Shown one piece after another: positions 18,340 to 26,907 of a DNA stretch of 64,000 nucleotides. This DNA comes from Aquibium oceanicum. GTDB lineage: Bacteria > Pseudomonadota > Alphaproteobacteria > Rhizobiales > Rhizobiaceae. The stretch's first letter is position 1. Each line of letters begins with the position of its first letter. Under the pieces are notes generated by a model. It had not been told where the DNA came from, did not search any database, and saw only the letters and a program-made list of their open reading frames with translations. A program made the translations under genes and the position numbers. Location of the stretch: positions 806,001-870,000 of the forward strand of contig NZ_CP018171.1 of assembly GCF_001889605.1 (NCBI RefSeq), in the 5' to 3' direction.

Positions 18340-19319
18340 CAGCGCACCTCCAGGCTTTCGAGGCTCGAAACGTCAGGCCATGGCTCGTTCACCGCGCGAT
18401 CCGCGGCATCGTCGACGGAGGCGCCGATTTCCCGGGAAATCTCTTCGATTTCCGCTTCATCGAGAACCTTCCGCGACACAAGTTCGGCGGCAAACCGTTT
18501 GATAGGATCGGCGTCGCGCCGCTCATCGACCTCTTCGTCCGTGCGGTACTTGGACTTGAGAAATCCCGCTTCGCCTTCAACGTGCCCGTGAAAGCGATAG
18601 GTTCGCGCTTCGATCAGGGTCGGACCATCACCGCTGCGCGCCCGGTCGATCGCCTCATGGGCGGCCTGCCACATCGCCGCGATGTCATTGCCGTCGACGG
18701 CGACCGAAGGCACCCCATAGGCGGCGCCCCGGTCGGCGATGTTGCCCGAAATGACCGCCTTTGTCGGAGAAAACTCGGAGTAGCCGTTGTTTTCGCATAC
18801 GAGTATCAGCGGCAGTTTCCAGAGCGCCGATATGTTCAAAGCCTCGGACACCACACCTTGCGCCGACGCACCATCGCCGAAGAACGCGACGGCTACCGCT
18901 CCATTGCCGTCGAGCTGGGCGGCGAGCGCCGCGCCGGCGGCGAGGCCAATCCCGCCGCCGACGATGCCGTTGGCACCGATGATGCCTTTCGACATGTCGG
19001 CGACATGCATCGAGCCCCCCATGCCGCCGCAAATGCCGGAACTTCTCCCACGCACCTCGGCGAACATGGCGAAAAGGTCGCCGTCCTTGGCCAGATAATG
19101 GCCATGCCCACGATGGGTGCTGGTTATGTAGTCGCTGGCGGCGAGATGGGCGCAAATGCCGACCGCAACCGCCTCCTGGCCAATGTAGAGATGAACCGAG
19201 CCCGGAAGCTCGCCGGCCTTGAAATCGCTGGCCAGCCGCTCTTCGGCCTTTCGAATGAGCATCATGCGGCGGAACAACAGTTTCTGTTCCGCCGTGGGTA
19301 TGTTGATCAGATTGGACAT
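18339..19319 (-). CDS. 2-oxoacid dehydrogenase E1 component, alpha subunit
   Basis: A 326-residue thiamine-diphosphate subunit. It shows the family marks GSVHLYIGQEAVAVG (about 40-54), THRGHGHYLAKD, GGMGGSMHVAD and the TPP-binding motif FGDGASAQGVVSEALN ending near ENNGYSEFSPT. It resembles AcoA of acetoin dehydrogenase and PdhA. It is the first gene of a tightly coupled trio (E1 alpha, E1 beta, lipoyl carrier). Neither the E2 core nor E3 is encoded nearby, so the complex must borrow them or work differently. The upstream gap of 57 bp to the alpha/beta hydrolase 1 gene suggests possible readthrough from that gene. Confidence 0.92.
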   Translation of the reverse strand: MSNLINIPTAEQKLLFRRMMLIRKAEERLASDFKAGELPGSVHLYIGQEAVAVGICAHLAASDYITSTHRGHGHYLAKDGDLFAMFAEVRGRSSGICGGMGGSMHVADMSKGIIGANGIVGGGIGLAAGAALAAQLDGNGAVAVAFFGDGASAQGVVSEALNISALWKLPLILVCENNGYSEFSPTKAVISGNIADRGAAYGVPSVAVDGNDIAAMWQAAHEAIDRARSGDGPTLIEARTYRFHGHVEGEAGFLKSKYRTDEEVDERRDADPIKRFAAELVSRKVLDEAEIEEISREIGASVDDAADRAVNEPWPDVSSLESLEVR

Positions 19320-19376
19320 GTTGCTTTCGTCTCTCAGGCCCTCGCCCTGGACGAGGGCCAGAGGATCACCGGAAGG

Positions 19377-20300
19377 TCAGTGGTCGAGTCTCGCGAGCGT
19401 CTCTTCAAGCCATTCCGCCTGCACCTTGCCCATTTTGGCGAGGTGATCGACATTGGTGTAGAGGCTCATGTGGTCGATGCCACCCACCGACACCAGCTTC
19501 TTGTCCGGCGACGCGATAGCGTTGAACATCTCCACCTCGAGATCGGCGGACGTGATGTTGTCGGCGCGGGCCAACGCCACCATGACCGGGGTCTCGACGA
19601 TGCGCTGGGCGTAGGGCTTCACCACATAGCTCAGCAGCCACTCGGTCGATTCGATCGTGTTCCAGTGCTCATGCAGCGGAGCTTCCTTGGCCTTGATGCC
19701 CATGAAGCCGGCATAGACGTGCGGGAAGGGCCAGGACGAGAGCTCCTTGGTCGGATCTTCCTTGGGTGACATCGGCATGTTGCCGCCCGGCTTGCCTTCG
19801 AAGCGCGCCTGCCGGTCGTCCGCGATCAGCTTCTGAAGCTCTGCGAAGCGCCGTTCGCCGTGCGTGCGCCGCATGGTCTGGAAGCCGTCGACCACCGGCA
19901 CGGTCGAAATGACGAATGCGGGACGCGAATCCAGCGCCGCCGTGATGATGACGTGGCCGCCGGCATAGGAGATGCCCCAGATGCCGGTCCGCTTGTGATC
20001 GATGCCCTTCAACGTCTGGGCAAAGGAGATCGCGTTGCGATAATCCTCGATCTGCTCCCACGGATTGAGATGCTGGCGGCGGTCGCCCTCGCTCTCGCCG
20101 AAGTTGCGATAATCGAAATAGAGGGTTGCGCAGCCGATCGCATGAAACGACTTCGCATAGTGCGGCATCACCACTTCCTTGGTGTAGCACCAGCCCCCTG
20201 CCATGATGACCAGAGGCACGTCACCCGTCACGCCTTCGGGGCGGACGAGGATGCCTTTGAGCGTGTTGCCATTGCTCTTGAATTCGACTTGCTCGGCCAA
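19377..20300 (-). CDS. Alpha/beta hydrolase 1 (paralogue of the 26.9-kb gene)
   Basis: A 307-residue alpha/beta hydrolase. The nucleophile elbow is GISYAGGH, a likely acid lies in the ARADNIT stretch and the base in GIDHMSLY. Shared with its paralogue are GGWCYTKEVVMPHYAK, FDYRNFGES, RQHLNPWEQI, PVVDGFQTMRRTHG and ELSSWPFP. The preferred start is a TTG at 20300 with GGGAGG just upstream, because it matches the start of the paralogue; in-frame sequence to 20423 is open but unsupported. A TGAACC-N4-TTCA motif lies 75 bp upstream. The reaction is unknown; C-C or ester hydrolysis of a catabolic intermediate is plausible. It lies 57 bp ahead of the E1 operon, suggesting joint transcription. Confidence 0.82.
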   Translation of the reverse strand: MAEQVEFKSNGNTLKGILVRPEGVTGDVPLVIMAGGWCYTKEVVMPHYAKSFHAIGCATLYFDYRNFGESEGDRRQHLNPWEQIEDYRNAISFAQTLKGIDHKRTGIWGISYAGGHVIITAALDSRPAFVISTVPVVDGFQTMRRTHGERRFAELQKLIADDRQARFEGKPGGNMPMSPKEDPTKELSSWPFPHVYAGFMGIKAKEAPLHEHWNTIESTEWLLSYVVKPYAQRIVETPVMVALARADNITSADLEVEMFNAIASPDKKLVSVGGIDHMSLYTNVDHLAKMGKVQAEWLEETLARLDH

Positions 20301-20374
20301 TTCCGGATCCTCCCTTGGCACTAGAACTATGCCGCGCAAACTGTTCGAAACGGAGCTGTCTGTCAACCGAATTT

Positions 20375-20388
20375 TGAACCAGTATTCA
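20375..20388 (+). promoter_or_regulatory. Operator-like motif site 1 (TGAACCAGTATTCA)
   Basis: One of four intergenic copies of TGAACC-N4-TTCA. It is 75 bp upstream of alpha/beta hydrolase 1. The 19-bp block at 20369-20387 (GAATTTTGAACC then AGTATTC) differs at a single position from site 2 at 26834-26852. Confidence 0.65.
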
Positions 20389-20482
20389 CTTTGCGCGCTG
20401 GCAATCCGGGACCGAGTTTGCAAGCGATGGACCGCTGGTAGCCTGTGATCGTCGAGACTGCCGCGCGGGCCTGTCGATGGTG

Positions 20483-21739
20483 CTAGTTCGCGGCCGCCAG
20501 TCCGTGGTGCAGCAGGCGGCGATACGCGTCGGTGACGTGTTGGGGGAGCTGACGGACACCGCCGTCGGAGGGAACGTATCGGGCCGCGAGATAGTGGCGC
20601 GCCGCCATGAAGACATAGGCCAGCACTGGCAGTTCGCGGTCTTCGAAATCGACCAGTTCACCGGCCGATTTCGATCGCCGCAACAGGATTACGTAGGAAT
20701 CCGCGAGATCGAAGAAATGGCGCCGGTAGGTCTCCGGGGCCCATACCGACGCCTCGGACTCGACCCGGATGTACCAGGGGCTCGTCGCCAGAAAGTCGAA
20801 GAAGCCGCAGAAGCCGCGGTACTCGCGCTCGAGCAGCGTTTCGGCGCCATGCGTGAAGGCGCGGACGTGGTCGATCATGGCGATCCGGACATGGTCCAGC
20901 AACTGGTCGAAGAGCTCCTGCTGCGATTCGAAATGCGTGTAGAGCGCGCCGACCGACAGGCTCGCGGCTTCCGCGATAGAGGTCACGCTCGTGGCGGCGA
21001 AGCCCCGCGCCATGACCACCCGGACGGCGGCATCCAGCAGGCGCTCGCGCGTGCCGCCCGACCGGGGACGCAGCCCGTGCGTCGCCAACTGCGACGGATC
21101 GAAATCGAAGCTCGGGGTCTGCGCGCCCGAAGCGATACCGTTGCGGATGAACTTGACGAATGTATCGGCAGCCCAATCCGGGATACCCGGTGCATCGCCG
21201 GCCGGACGGCCTCCGAATCCGAGCGCGATGTGCCCGATGGAACCGGCCAGGATCTCGGCGATGACGCGCGATTCGTCATCGGGGCATTTTCGTATCTGAC
21301 CAGCGGCTTCCGCCGCATACTGGGCCTTGAGGTAGCGGTCCTCGACGCTGCCCATGTATTGCGCGTAACTGTCCGGCGCGGCGCATTCGGCATCTGTCAT
21401 GACACGGAGGAAGTGCCTGTTTCGCTGCAGGAAGCGCGAGACCGCGAGGAAATTCCGGCGCTGGTCCTCGAAATAGTCACCGGTATCCCGCGCGTTCTGA
21501 TCGAGGTACCGAAACAGCCGCATGCCTTCAGCGGGAAGCAGTTCGTTCAGGAAAGCCTGATGGGAGCCGAAGTAGGAGTAAAGCGTTCCCTGGGCCAGCC
21601 CGGCAGCATCAGTGATGCGCTGTACCGAGGCTTTGGTGTATCCATGCCGTGCGACGACCTTGAGCCCGGCGGAAATCAGCGCCTCGCGTCGCTCGCGCTG
21701 ATTATCCTGCCGCGTCTTTTTCTTCGTCACTGTTCCCAT
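20483..21739 (-). CDS. Tandem (double) TetR-family regulator
   Basis: A 418-residue protein made of two complete TetR units. The first HTH is at about 17-68 (RRE to ELL, with ITDAAGLAQGTLYSYFGS) and is followed by a ligand domain to about 205. The second HTH is at about 230-281 (SIAEAASLSVGALYTHFESQ), again followed by a ligand domain. Most TetR proteins are about 200 residues, so this is a fusion that could act as a pseudo-dimer. The first recognition helix is very close to that of the single TetR at 30.3-31.0 kb. Its start overlaps the end of the acyl-CoA ligase gene by 38 bp, so it is cotranscribed with it. It likely regulates genes of this island. Confidence 0.9.
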   Translation of the reverse strand: MGTVTKKKTRQDNQRERREALISAGLKVVARHGYTKASVQRITDAAGLAQGTLYSYFGSHQAFLNELLPAEGMRLFRYLDQNARDTGDYFEDQRRNFLAVSRFLQRNRHFLRVMTDAECAAPDSYAQYMGSVEDRYLKAQYAAEAAGQIRKCPDDESRVIAEILAGSIGHIALGFGGRPAGDAPGIPDWAADTFVKFIRNGIASGAQTPSFDFDPSQLATHGLRPRSGGTRERLLDAAVRVVMARGFAATSVTSIAEAASLSVGALYTHFESQQELFDQLLDHVRIAMIDHVRAFTHGAETLLEREYRGFCGFFDFLATSPWYIRVESEASVWAPETYRRHFFDLADSYVILLRRSKSAGELVDFEDRELPVLAYVFMAARHYLAARYVPSDGGVRQLPQHVTDAYRRLLHHGLAAAN

Positions 21740-23375
21740 CTGAGGTTTTTTCTTTCGCGATCAGATCGCGGACGAGATCGCGCAAGAGATTTTTCCGAAC
21801 CTTGCCCGCGGCTGTATAGGGCATTTCGCTGACCACTTCCAAGCGCTCTGGAAACTTCTGCCGGGCAAGACCGCTGCTCGAGAGTGCGCGCTCCATCTCC
21901 GCGAAATCGAAATCCGCGCCGGGTTTCAGTGTCACCACCGCGCAGCAGGTCTCGCCCAGCCGATGGTGCGGCATCGCCACCACCGCCGCCACGTCGATTG
22001 CCGGATGTGCGTGCAGAATGTCCTCGATTTCCTTGGGACTGATGTTCTCGCCGCCGCGGATGATGAGGTCCTTGCTGCGGCCGGTGATGACCAGGCAGCC
22101 TTCCGGCGTCATGCGCGCGAGATCTCCGGTCAGGAAGTATCCGTCAGCATCGAATGCTGCTTCGTTGTCGTCAAAGCGGGCGTAGCCCACACAGACTTCT
22201 GGTCCGCGCGTCCTTATCTCGCCTTCTTCGCCCGGCGCCACGATCCGGCCGTCCGCGTCGGTGAGCCTGACATCGTGCGCGACCACGAAGCCTTCGGTGC
22301 TGGCGCCGAGTTCCGCCCGCGCCTTGTCCGGCACTCCGAGCGTGACGGTCGGCGCCTCGGTGCTCCCGTAGAGGCGAAAAACCGTACAGTTCTGGAGCGC
22401 GGCGTTGGCGCGGTGAACGACTTCCGGCGGCACCGGCGCGCCGCCGCTGGGAAAATAGCGCAGGCTCGGCATCGGCCGCGCGTGGTCTACGGCAAAGCGC
22501 GCCAGTTCCTGCACGAACGGGGTCGCGCCGATGGTGAACGTCACGCCATGGCGATCGATAAGATCGGCTGCCACGGCTACGTCCCAGATGTCCATCAGCA
22601 CGACGCGGCATCCCAGCGTGACGGGAAGCTGAATTCCGTACAGATACCCCGTAATATGGCCGAGCGGCGACGGCATCAAAACCACGTCGTCGGAACCAAG
22701 TGTGAGGAAGCGAGCGAAGTTCCTCACCTCCGCGCCGATCGTGTTGTGCGTGTGCAGCACGCCTTTCGCCCGACCCGTCGTGCCCGACGTGTACATCAGA
22801 AGCTTGATGTCGTTGGCGTCGACGTCCGCAATTTCTGGGAGACCTGTGGGGTCGGCCAGGAGCATCTCGAAAGAGGTGCGATCGCTTTCGTTCAGCGGAC
22901 GGACGAGAACTGTTTCGGGCCGGTCGCTCCACGCGCCCTCGATGCGCGACACCATCGCCTCATAGTCGAAGCGGCGGAAACTTTGCGGAACGAACAGGAC
23001 GCGTGACCTGGCGTCGGCCACGATGTGCTGCACCTCGGCGTCGCGATAGATCTGAACGATCGGATTGCAGACCAGACCGCCATAGGCGCAGGCAAGTTCG
23101 ATGATGATTGCCTCATGCCAGTTGGGCAGCTGGAAGCTGACGACGTCGCCAGGCACAAGCCCGCGCCTCTGAAGGGCGCTCAAGAGCCTCAGCGCCATCA
23201 TCCGGCAGTCCGCCACGCTGAGCGACTTGTCCCCATCGATGACGAGGACCGTGCGGGGATCTGATCTCCACAGCCGTTCGAGATGTTGGGCCAGTGTGGA
23301 GCCGTCCCACTCTCCCGAAGCCATGCGCTCGACAACAATCGCTTCGGTCAGGCGTGTCTTCCATCGAGCGTTCAT
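21702..23375 (-). CDS. AMP-dependent acyl-CoA synthetase/ligase 1
   Basis: A 557-residue ANL-superfamily enzyme that activates a carboxylic acid with ATP and CoA. It shows the P-loop-like motif MYTSGTTGRAKG, the YGSTEAP motif, YFLTGD and the hinge GRSKDLIIRGGENISPKEIE, ending with a C-terminal Lys motif AAGKVRKN. The start MNARWK at 23375 is chosen because GGAG sits ten bases upstream; an ATG five codons earlier lacks a ribosome site. Its 3' end overlaps the tandem TetR gene. Substrate is unknown; it would feed acyl-CoA to the dehydrogenases and crotonase of the island. Confidence 0.9.
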   Translation of the reverse strand: MNARWKTRLTEAIVVERMASGEWDGSTLAQHLERLWRSDPRTVLVIDGDKSLSVADCRMMALRLLSALQRRGLVPGDVVSFQLPNWHEAIIIELACAYGGLVCNPIVQIYRDAEVQHIVADARSRVLFVPQSFRRFDYEAMVSRIEGAWSDRPETVLVRPLNESDRTSFEMLLADPTGLPEIADVDANDIKLLMYTSGTTGRAKGVLHTHNTIGAEVRNFARFLTLGSDDVVLMPSPLGHITGYLYGIQLPVTLGCRVVLMDIWDVAVAADLIDRHGVTFTIGATPFVQELARFAVDHARPMPSLRYFPSGGAPVPPEVVHRANAALQNCTVFRLYGSTEAPTVTLGVPDKARAELGASTEGFVVAHDVRLTDADGRIVAPGEEGEIRTRGPEVCVGYARFDDNEAAFDADGYFLTGDLARMTPEGCLVITGRSKDLIIRGGENISPKEIEDILHAHPAIDVAAVVAMPHHRLGETCCAVVTLKPGADFDFAEMERALSSSGLARQKFPERLEVVSEMPYTAAGKVRKNLLRDLVRDLIAKEKTSDGNSDEEKDAAG

Positions 23376-23605
23376 CGAAGGCAACTCCATTGGAGGACCG
23401 GCAAACTGCCGACCGGATGTTCCTTTGGCGCGAAGATCATTGTGAACTGCCAGCCGTCTGCCGTCCTCGTGGCGCGGTCTCCTGGCAGGGCGCGGGCAGC
23501 ACAATCCCGTTGCTCACTCGCGCAGCCGAAACGACTAGCGGTTGAAGCAGAAGCGATGGATTTTCCGTCACGAATGCCTCCTGCGACCTGACGCTTCGGA
23601 CCCGG

Positions 23606-24925
23606 TCAGACGAAAAACAGAACGATGGATGGGAACATCACGATCAGCGCCACGGTGAGCAGCATCACCACAGCGAACGGGAACGCTCCGATGAAAACGT
23701 CCCCCAGCGTGACGCCGTAATCGGACAGCGTGCTTCGAACGACGAAACACGAGATTCCGAAAGGCGGCGTCAGCAGCCCGATCTCCGTCGCAAGTACGGC
23801 GACGATTCCGAACCACACCAGACTGACATCGAAGGGAGCCAGAAGCGGAAGGAAAAGCGGAACGGTGATCAGGATGATCGAAACCGAGTCGATGATCGTT
23901 CCAAGGATCAGCGCCAGCGCGATGAACACCAGAAGGATGACGACGTAGCTTGCATCGAGATCGCGCACCATGTCGCCGATCTGCGTGGGCAGCCCCGATA
24001 TCCCGAGCATCCGGCTGTACATCGTCGCGGAGATCACGATGAACAGGATCGACGCCGTGATGTAGCCGGTTTCGATCAGGATCGCCCAAAAGCCGCGCAG
24101 CGTAAGCCGGCGCTTCAGCAATGCCGCCACCAGCGCCAGAGCTGCGCCCACCGCGCCGGCCTCGGTCGGCGTGAACACACCGCCGTAAATCCCGCCGAGA
24201 ACGGCAAAGACCAGCATCACGACCGGCGCGATCTTCCATACCAGTTCAAGCCCGGTGAGATTGTCGTTGGTGTCGATCGCCGCGGCCTTCTGCGGATCGG
24301 AGATGACGTATCGCGGAAAGAACTTGGCGGTCAGGAATATTCCCAACGAGAACAGGAAGGCCAGCAGCAGGCCAGGGCCGATGCCTGCGAGAAACATCGC
24401 GCCGACCGATTGCTCGGCGATAAGCGCATAGACGATGAGGAGGACGCTTGGCGGGATTAGCATACCGAGCACGGAGCTCCCGGCGACGACCCCGACTGCG
24501 AACCTCTTGTTGTAGCCGAACTGCAGCATCTCAGGCACGGCAATGCGCGAGAACACGGCCGCGGACGCGATCGTCACGCCGGTTATCGCGGCAAAAACCG
24601 TGTTCGCGGCAACCGTCGCGATACCCAATCCGCCGGCATATCGCCTCAACAACTGGTTGGCGACGATGTAACTGTCCCTGCCGAGATCGGCGGCGCTGAC
24701 CAGCATTCCCATCAGCACGAACAGCGGCACCACACCGAAAATATAGTCGGCGATGCCCTGTGTGGCGGCCTGCGTCAGCATCAGCGTCGCAATGGTGAAG
24801 TTGCCCTTGATCAGCCAGACCCCCACGAACGACGTCAACGCGAGAACGAAGGGGACATGTATGCCGGCGTAGATCAAGGCGAGCATCACCAGGACGGAGA
24901 CGATGCCGATCTCTATTGGACTCAT
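23606..24925 (-). CDS. dctM: TRAP transporter large permease (DctM-type)
   Basis: A 439-residue inner-membrane protein with about twelve hydrophobic helices. It starts MSPIEIGIVSVLVMLALIYAG. Family marks include VPLFVLMG, GMLIPPSVLLIVYA and the C-terminal LLTPPFGISCFVV. It forms the TRAP channel with the small DctQ subunit and takes solute from the DctP receptor, driven by an ion gradient. The start is 31 bp after the DctQ stop. It is the last gene of the dctP-dctQ-dctM order on the minus strand. An in-frame extension to 25000 overlaps dctQ and is not supported. Confidence 0.93.
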   Translation of the reverse strand: MSPIEIGIVSVLVMLALIYAGIHVPFVLALTSFVGVWLIKGNFTIATLMLTQAATQGIADYIFGVVPLFVLMGMLVSAADLGRDSYIVANQLLRRYAGGLGIATVAANTVFAAITGVTIASAAVFSRIAVPEMLQFGYNKRFAVGVVAGSSVLGMLIPPSVLLIVYALIAEQSVGAMFLAGIGPGLLLAFLFSLGIFLTAKFFPRYVISDPQKAAAIDTNDNLTGLELVWKIAPVVMLVFAVLGGIYGGVFTPTEAGAVGAALALVAALLKRRLTLRGFWAILIETGYITASILFIVISATMYSRMLGISGLPTQIGDMVRDLDASYVVILLVFIALALILGTIIDSVSIILITVPLFLPLLAPFDVSLVWFGIVAVLATEIGLLTPPFGISCFVVRSTLSDYGVTLGDVFIGAFPFAVVMLLTVALIVMFPSIVLFFV

Positions 24926-24956
24926 CGCAGTCTGTGTCCTGGGCGTTGTCTTTTGA

Positions 24957-25508
24957 TCAAATGCTGCTGCGGTCGTCGAACAACGCGCGCAGCGCGGCAA
25001 GGAAAAGCTGTATTCCGGTAAGGACCACGCCGATCGCTACCACCACCTTCGTCGGCCACACCGGGAAGGTGAACAGTCCCACGGTACCGACGTAGTATCC
25101 GCGCTCGTAATCGACGGGGATCGCGGGAATGATCCCATATGCCAGTATGGCCATCAGAGACAGACCGGTCAGCGCCGCTATGAAGTCGATGGAGCGCGCG
25201 ATCTTCGGGCGCCGCGTCCGCAACATCGCTATGACGCTGTCGGCGCGCGTTATCCTGTCATTCGCGGTCGCGTCCGCCAGCTGGGCGAACACGATCGCGA
25301 CAATGGATATCTCGACGATCTCGGCAACGCCGGCAATCGGAGCGTTGAGAAGATAGCGGCACGCCACGTCGGCGCAGATCAGGCACATCAAACCGAACGT
25401 CAGCAGGGATCCGAGCGCGTTGAACGCGCCCGAAACACTGTTGATGAAAGTGACAACGGGACCGCGCGGACGCGATGCCGTTGTCATTTCCGGGGCAGGT
25501 TCGGCCAA
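24957..25508 (-). CDS. dctQ: TRAP transporter small permease (DctQ-type)
   Basis: A 183-residue membrane protein with four hydrophobic helices typical of DctQ (about 35-55, 65-80, 105-125 and 145-170). It includes the conserved RYLLNAPIAGVAEIVE loop between helix 1 and 2. It partners with DctM. It begins 4 bp after the DctP stop, so the three genes form one operon. Substrate is set by the DctP receptor and is unknown. Confidence 0.9.
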   Translation of the reverse strand: MAEPAPEMTTASRPRGPVVTFINSVSGAFNALGSLLTFGLMCLICADVACRYLLNAPIAGVAEIVEISIVAIVFAQLADATANDRITRADSVIAMLRTRRPKIARSIDFIAALTGLSLMAILAYGIIPAIPVDYERGYYVGTVGLFTFPVWPTKVVVAIGVVLTGIQLFLAALRALFDDRSSI

Positions 25509-25512
25509 TGGC

Positions 25513-26592
25513 CTATTCCTTGTCCCACTCGCGCGCGATCTCCTGATCGTTCGCCCGCAGCATGTCCATGTACATCGTCAGGATCTTCGAACCCGGCTTC
25601 CCGGCCTTGTCGGCCGCTTCGGCCCACTCCTGCGCGATGTTCGGCATTCCCGCCGCCATCTCCTGGCGCTGCTCCTGCGTGTACTGGACGATCGTGCCGC
25701 CGTTGGCCTTGTAGGTTTCCAGAGACGCATCCGCCGCCGCAACGACGTAGTCGGCCAGGGCGGTTCCGTAGCCCGCGGTCGCCTCCTCGATTGCCTCCTT
25801 CACGGGCTCGGGAAGAGTTTCCCAATAGGTCTCGTTTGCCGCGATAGCGAACGACGTGACGGCTCCCATGTCGGCTTTGATGAAGTACGGCGCGACTTCG
25901 TAGAGCTTGAAACCGGCTGCGGCTTCCGCCCAAACGGACGAGCATTCCGCGATACCGGTCTGCATGGCGTTGTAAAAATCACCGAGATTGCTGTTGACGC
26001 CAACCCCGCCGACGCCCTTGAAATAGAGCAGATTGGTACCTGCACCGGCGATCTTGACCCCGTCGAAGTCTTTCGGATTAGGCTTGTTGGTCTTGCAGAC
26101 GGCCTCGTAATTGTCGACGGAACCGGCCGGCCCGATATAGTGCACACCCAGATCCGACCACTCCTGGGTGAACTCCGGAACTTCCTCGGCGATCTTGGCC
26201 ATCGCGCGCGTGACGAGATGCAAGTCGCCGGTCGCGAAGGGGGTCACGAATGAAACGGCGTGCAACGGCAGCTTGTCGACGTGGAATGCCGGCACCACGA
26301 TCGCGAGATCGGCGACACCGCTGGAAACGGCGTCGAGCTCGCCGCGCGGCTTGACGACCGTGCCGCTGAAACCCTTGTTCCAGTTGATGACGTAATCGCC
26401 CTTCTCCGCCAGCGCCTTGTCGACCTGCGGAATGAAGTACTCTTCGAAAATCTTGACCCACGAAGCAGTCGGCGCGTAGCCGGAAACCGCCGTGAGGTTG
26501 ATTGTCTCAGCTGCGGTCGCGAAACCCGCACCCGTCGAAAGCACGGCGGCAAGAGCCGCGGCCGAAACGGTCGTCCTCATAGAGATAGTCAT
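25513..26592 (-). CDS. dctP: TRAP transporter substrate-binding protein (DctP-type)
   Basis: A 359-residue periplasmic receptor with a Sec signal peptide (MTISMRTTVSAAALAAVLSTGAG, cleavage after ATAAE-type site near 28). The mature part has the DctP fold with DFDGVKIAGAGTN and GVNSNLGDFYNAMQTGIAECS in the binding-site region; an Arg that binds carboxylates is usual in the family but cannot be placed with certainty. Start ATG 26592 has GGGAGG upstream. A TGAACC-type motif lies 248 bp upstream in the promoter region. It should capture a carboxylated compound for the catabolic enzymes nearby; identity unknown. Confidence 0.92.
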   Translation of the reverse strand: MTISMRTTVSAAALAAVLSTGAGFATAAETINLTAVSGYAPTASWVKIFEEYFIPQVDKALAEKGDYVINWNKGFSGTVVKPRGELDAVSSGVADLAIVVPAFHVDKLPLHAVSFVTPFATGDLHLVTRAMAKIAEEVPEFTQEWSDLGVHYIGPAGSVDNYEAVCKTNKPNPKDFDGVKIAGAGTNLLYFKGVGGVGVNSNLGDFYNAMQTGIAECSSVWAEAAAGFKLYEVAPYFIKADMGAVTSFAIAANETYWETLPEPVKEAIEEATAGYGTALADYVVAAADASLETYKANGGTIVQYTQEQRQEMAAGMPNIAQEWAEAADKAGKPGSKILTMYMDMLRANDQEIAREWDKE

Positions 26593-26907
26593 GCATTCCT
26601 CCCAATGTTGATCCTAGTCATGTGCGGCGCAGAGGTCTGCACCGAAAACACACTGCGCCGACGTCCCGATGCGCTTCGATGGAAGTCATCTTGAAAGTCC
26701 GGACGCGGGCCTCCCGCCTGCATTTGTCCGCTGCCATGTCGCGTTCGCAAAACGCATCTGGCGCTTTTCACGACCGCCAGATCGAAGCGACAACGGCTCC
26801 AAACCCTCCCCTATACACTGCATCCGTTCTACTGAATTTTGAACCATTATTCTAGTGCCAATGTTCCAGTTTCGATGCCCTGTTCCAGGCAGCTACGAAG
26901 GAAGCGC
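26593..26907. promoter_or_regulatory. 315-bp promoter region of the TRAP operon
   Basis: No gene is seen between the end of alpha/beta hydrolase 2 and the dctP start. The segment is AT-richer near 26810-26860 and contains operator-like site 2 at 26840-26853. The site is nearer to the hydrolase stop than to dctP, so a long leader or a start of transcription near 26800 is implied. Confidence 0.5.
26840..26853 (+). promoter_or_regulatory. Operator-like motif site 2 (TGAACCATTATTCT)
   Basis: Second copy of the shared motif, with one change in the last base of the right arm. Its left flank (GAATTTT) is identical to that of site 1. It lies 248 bp upstream of dctP. Confidence 0.6.
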
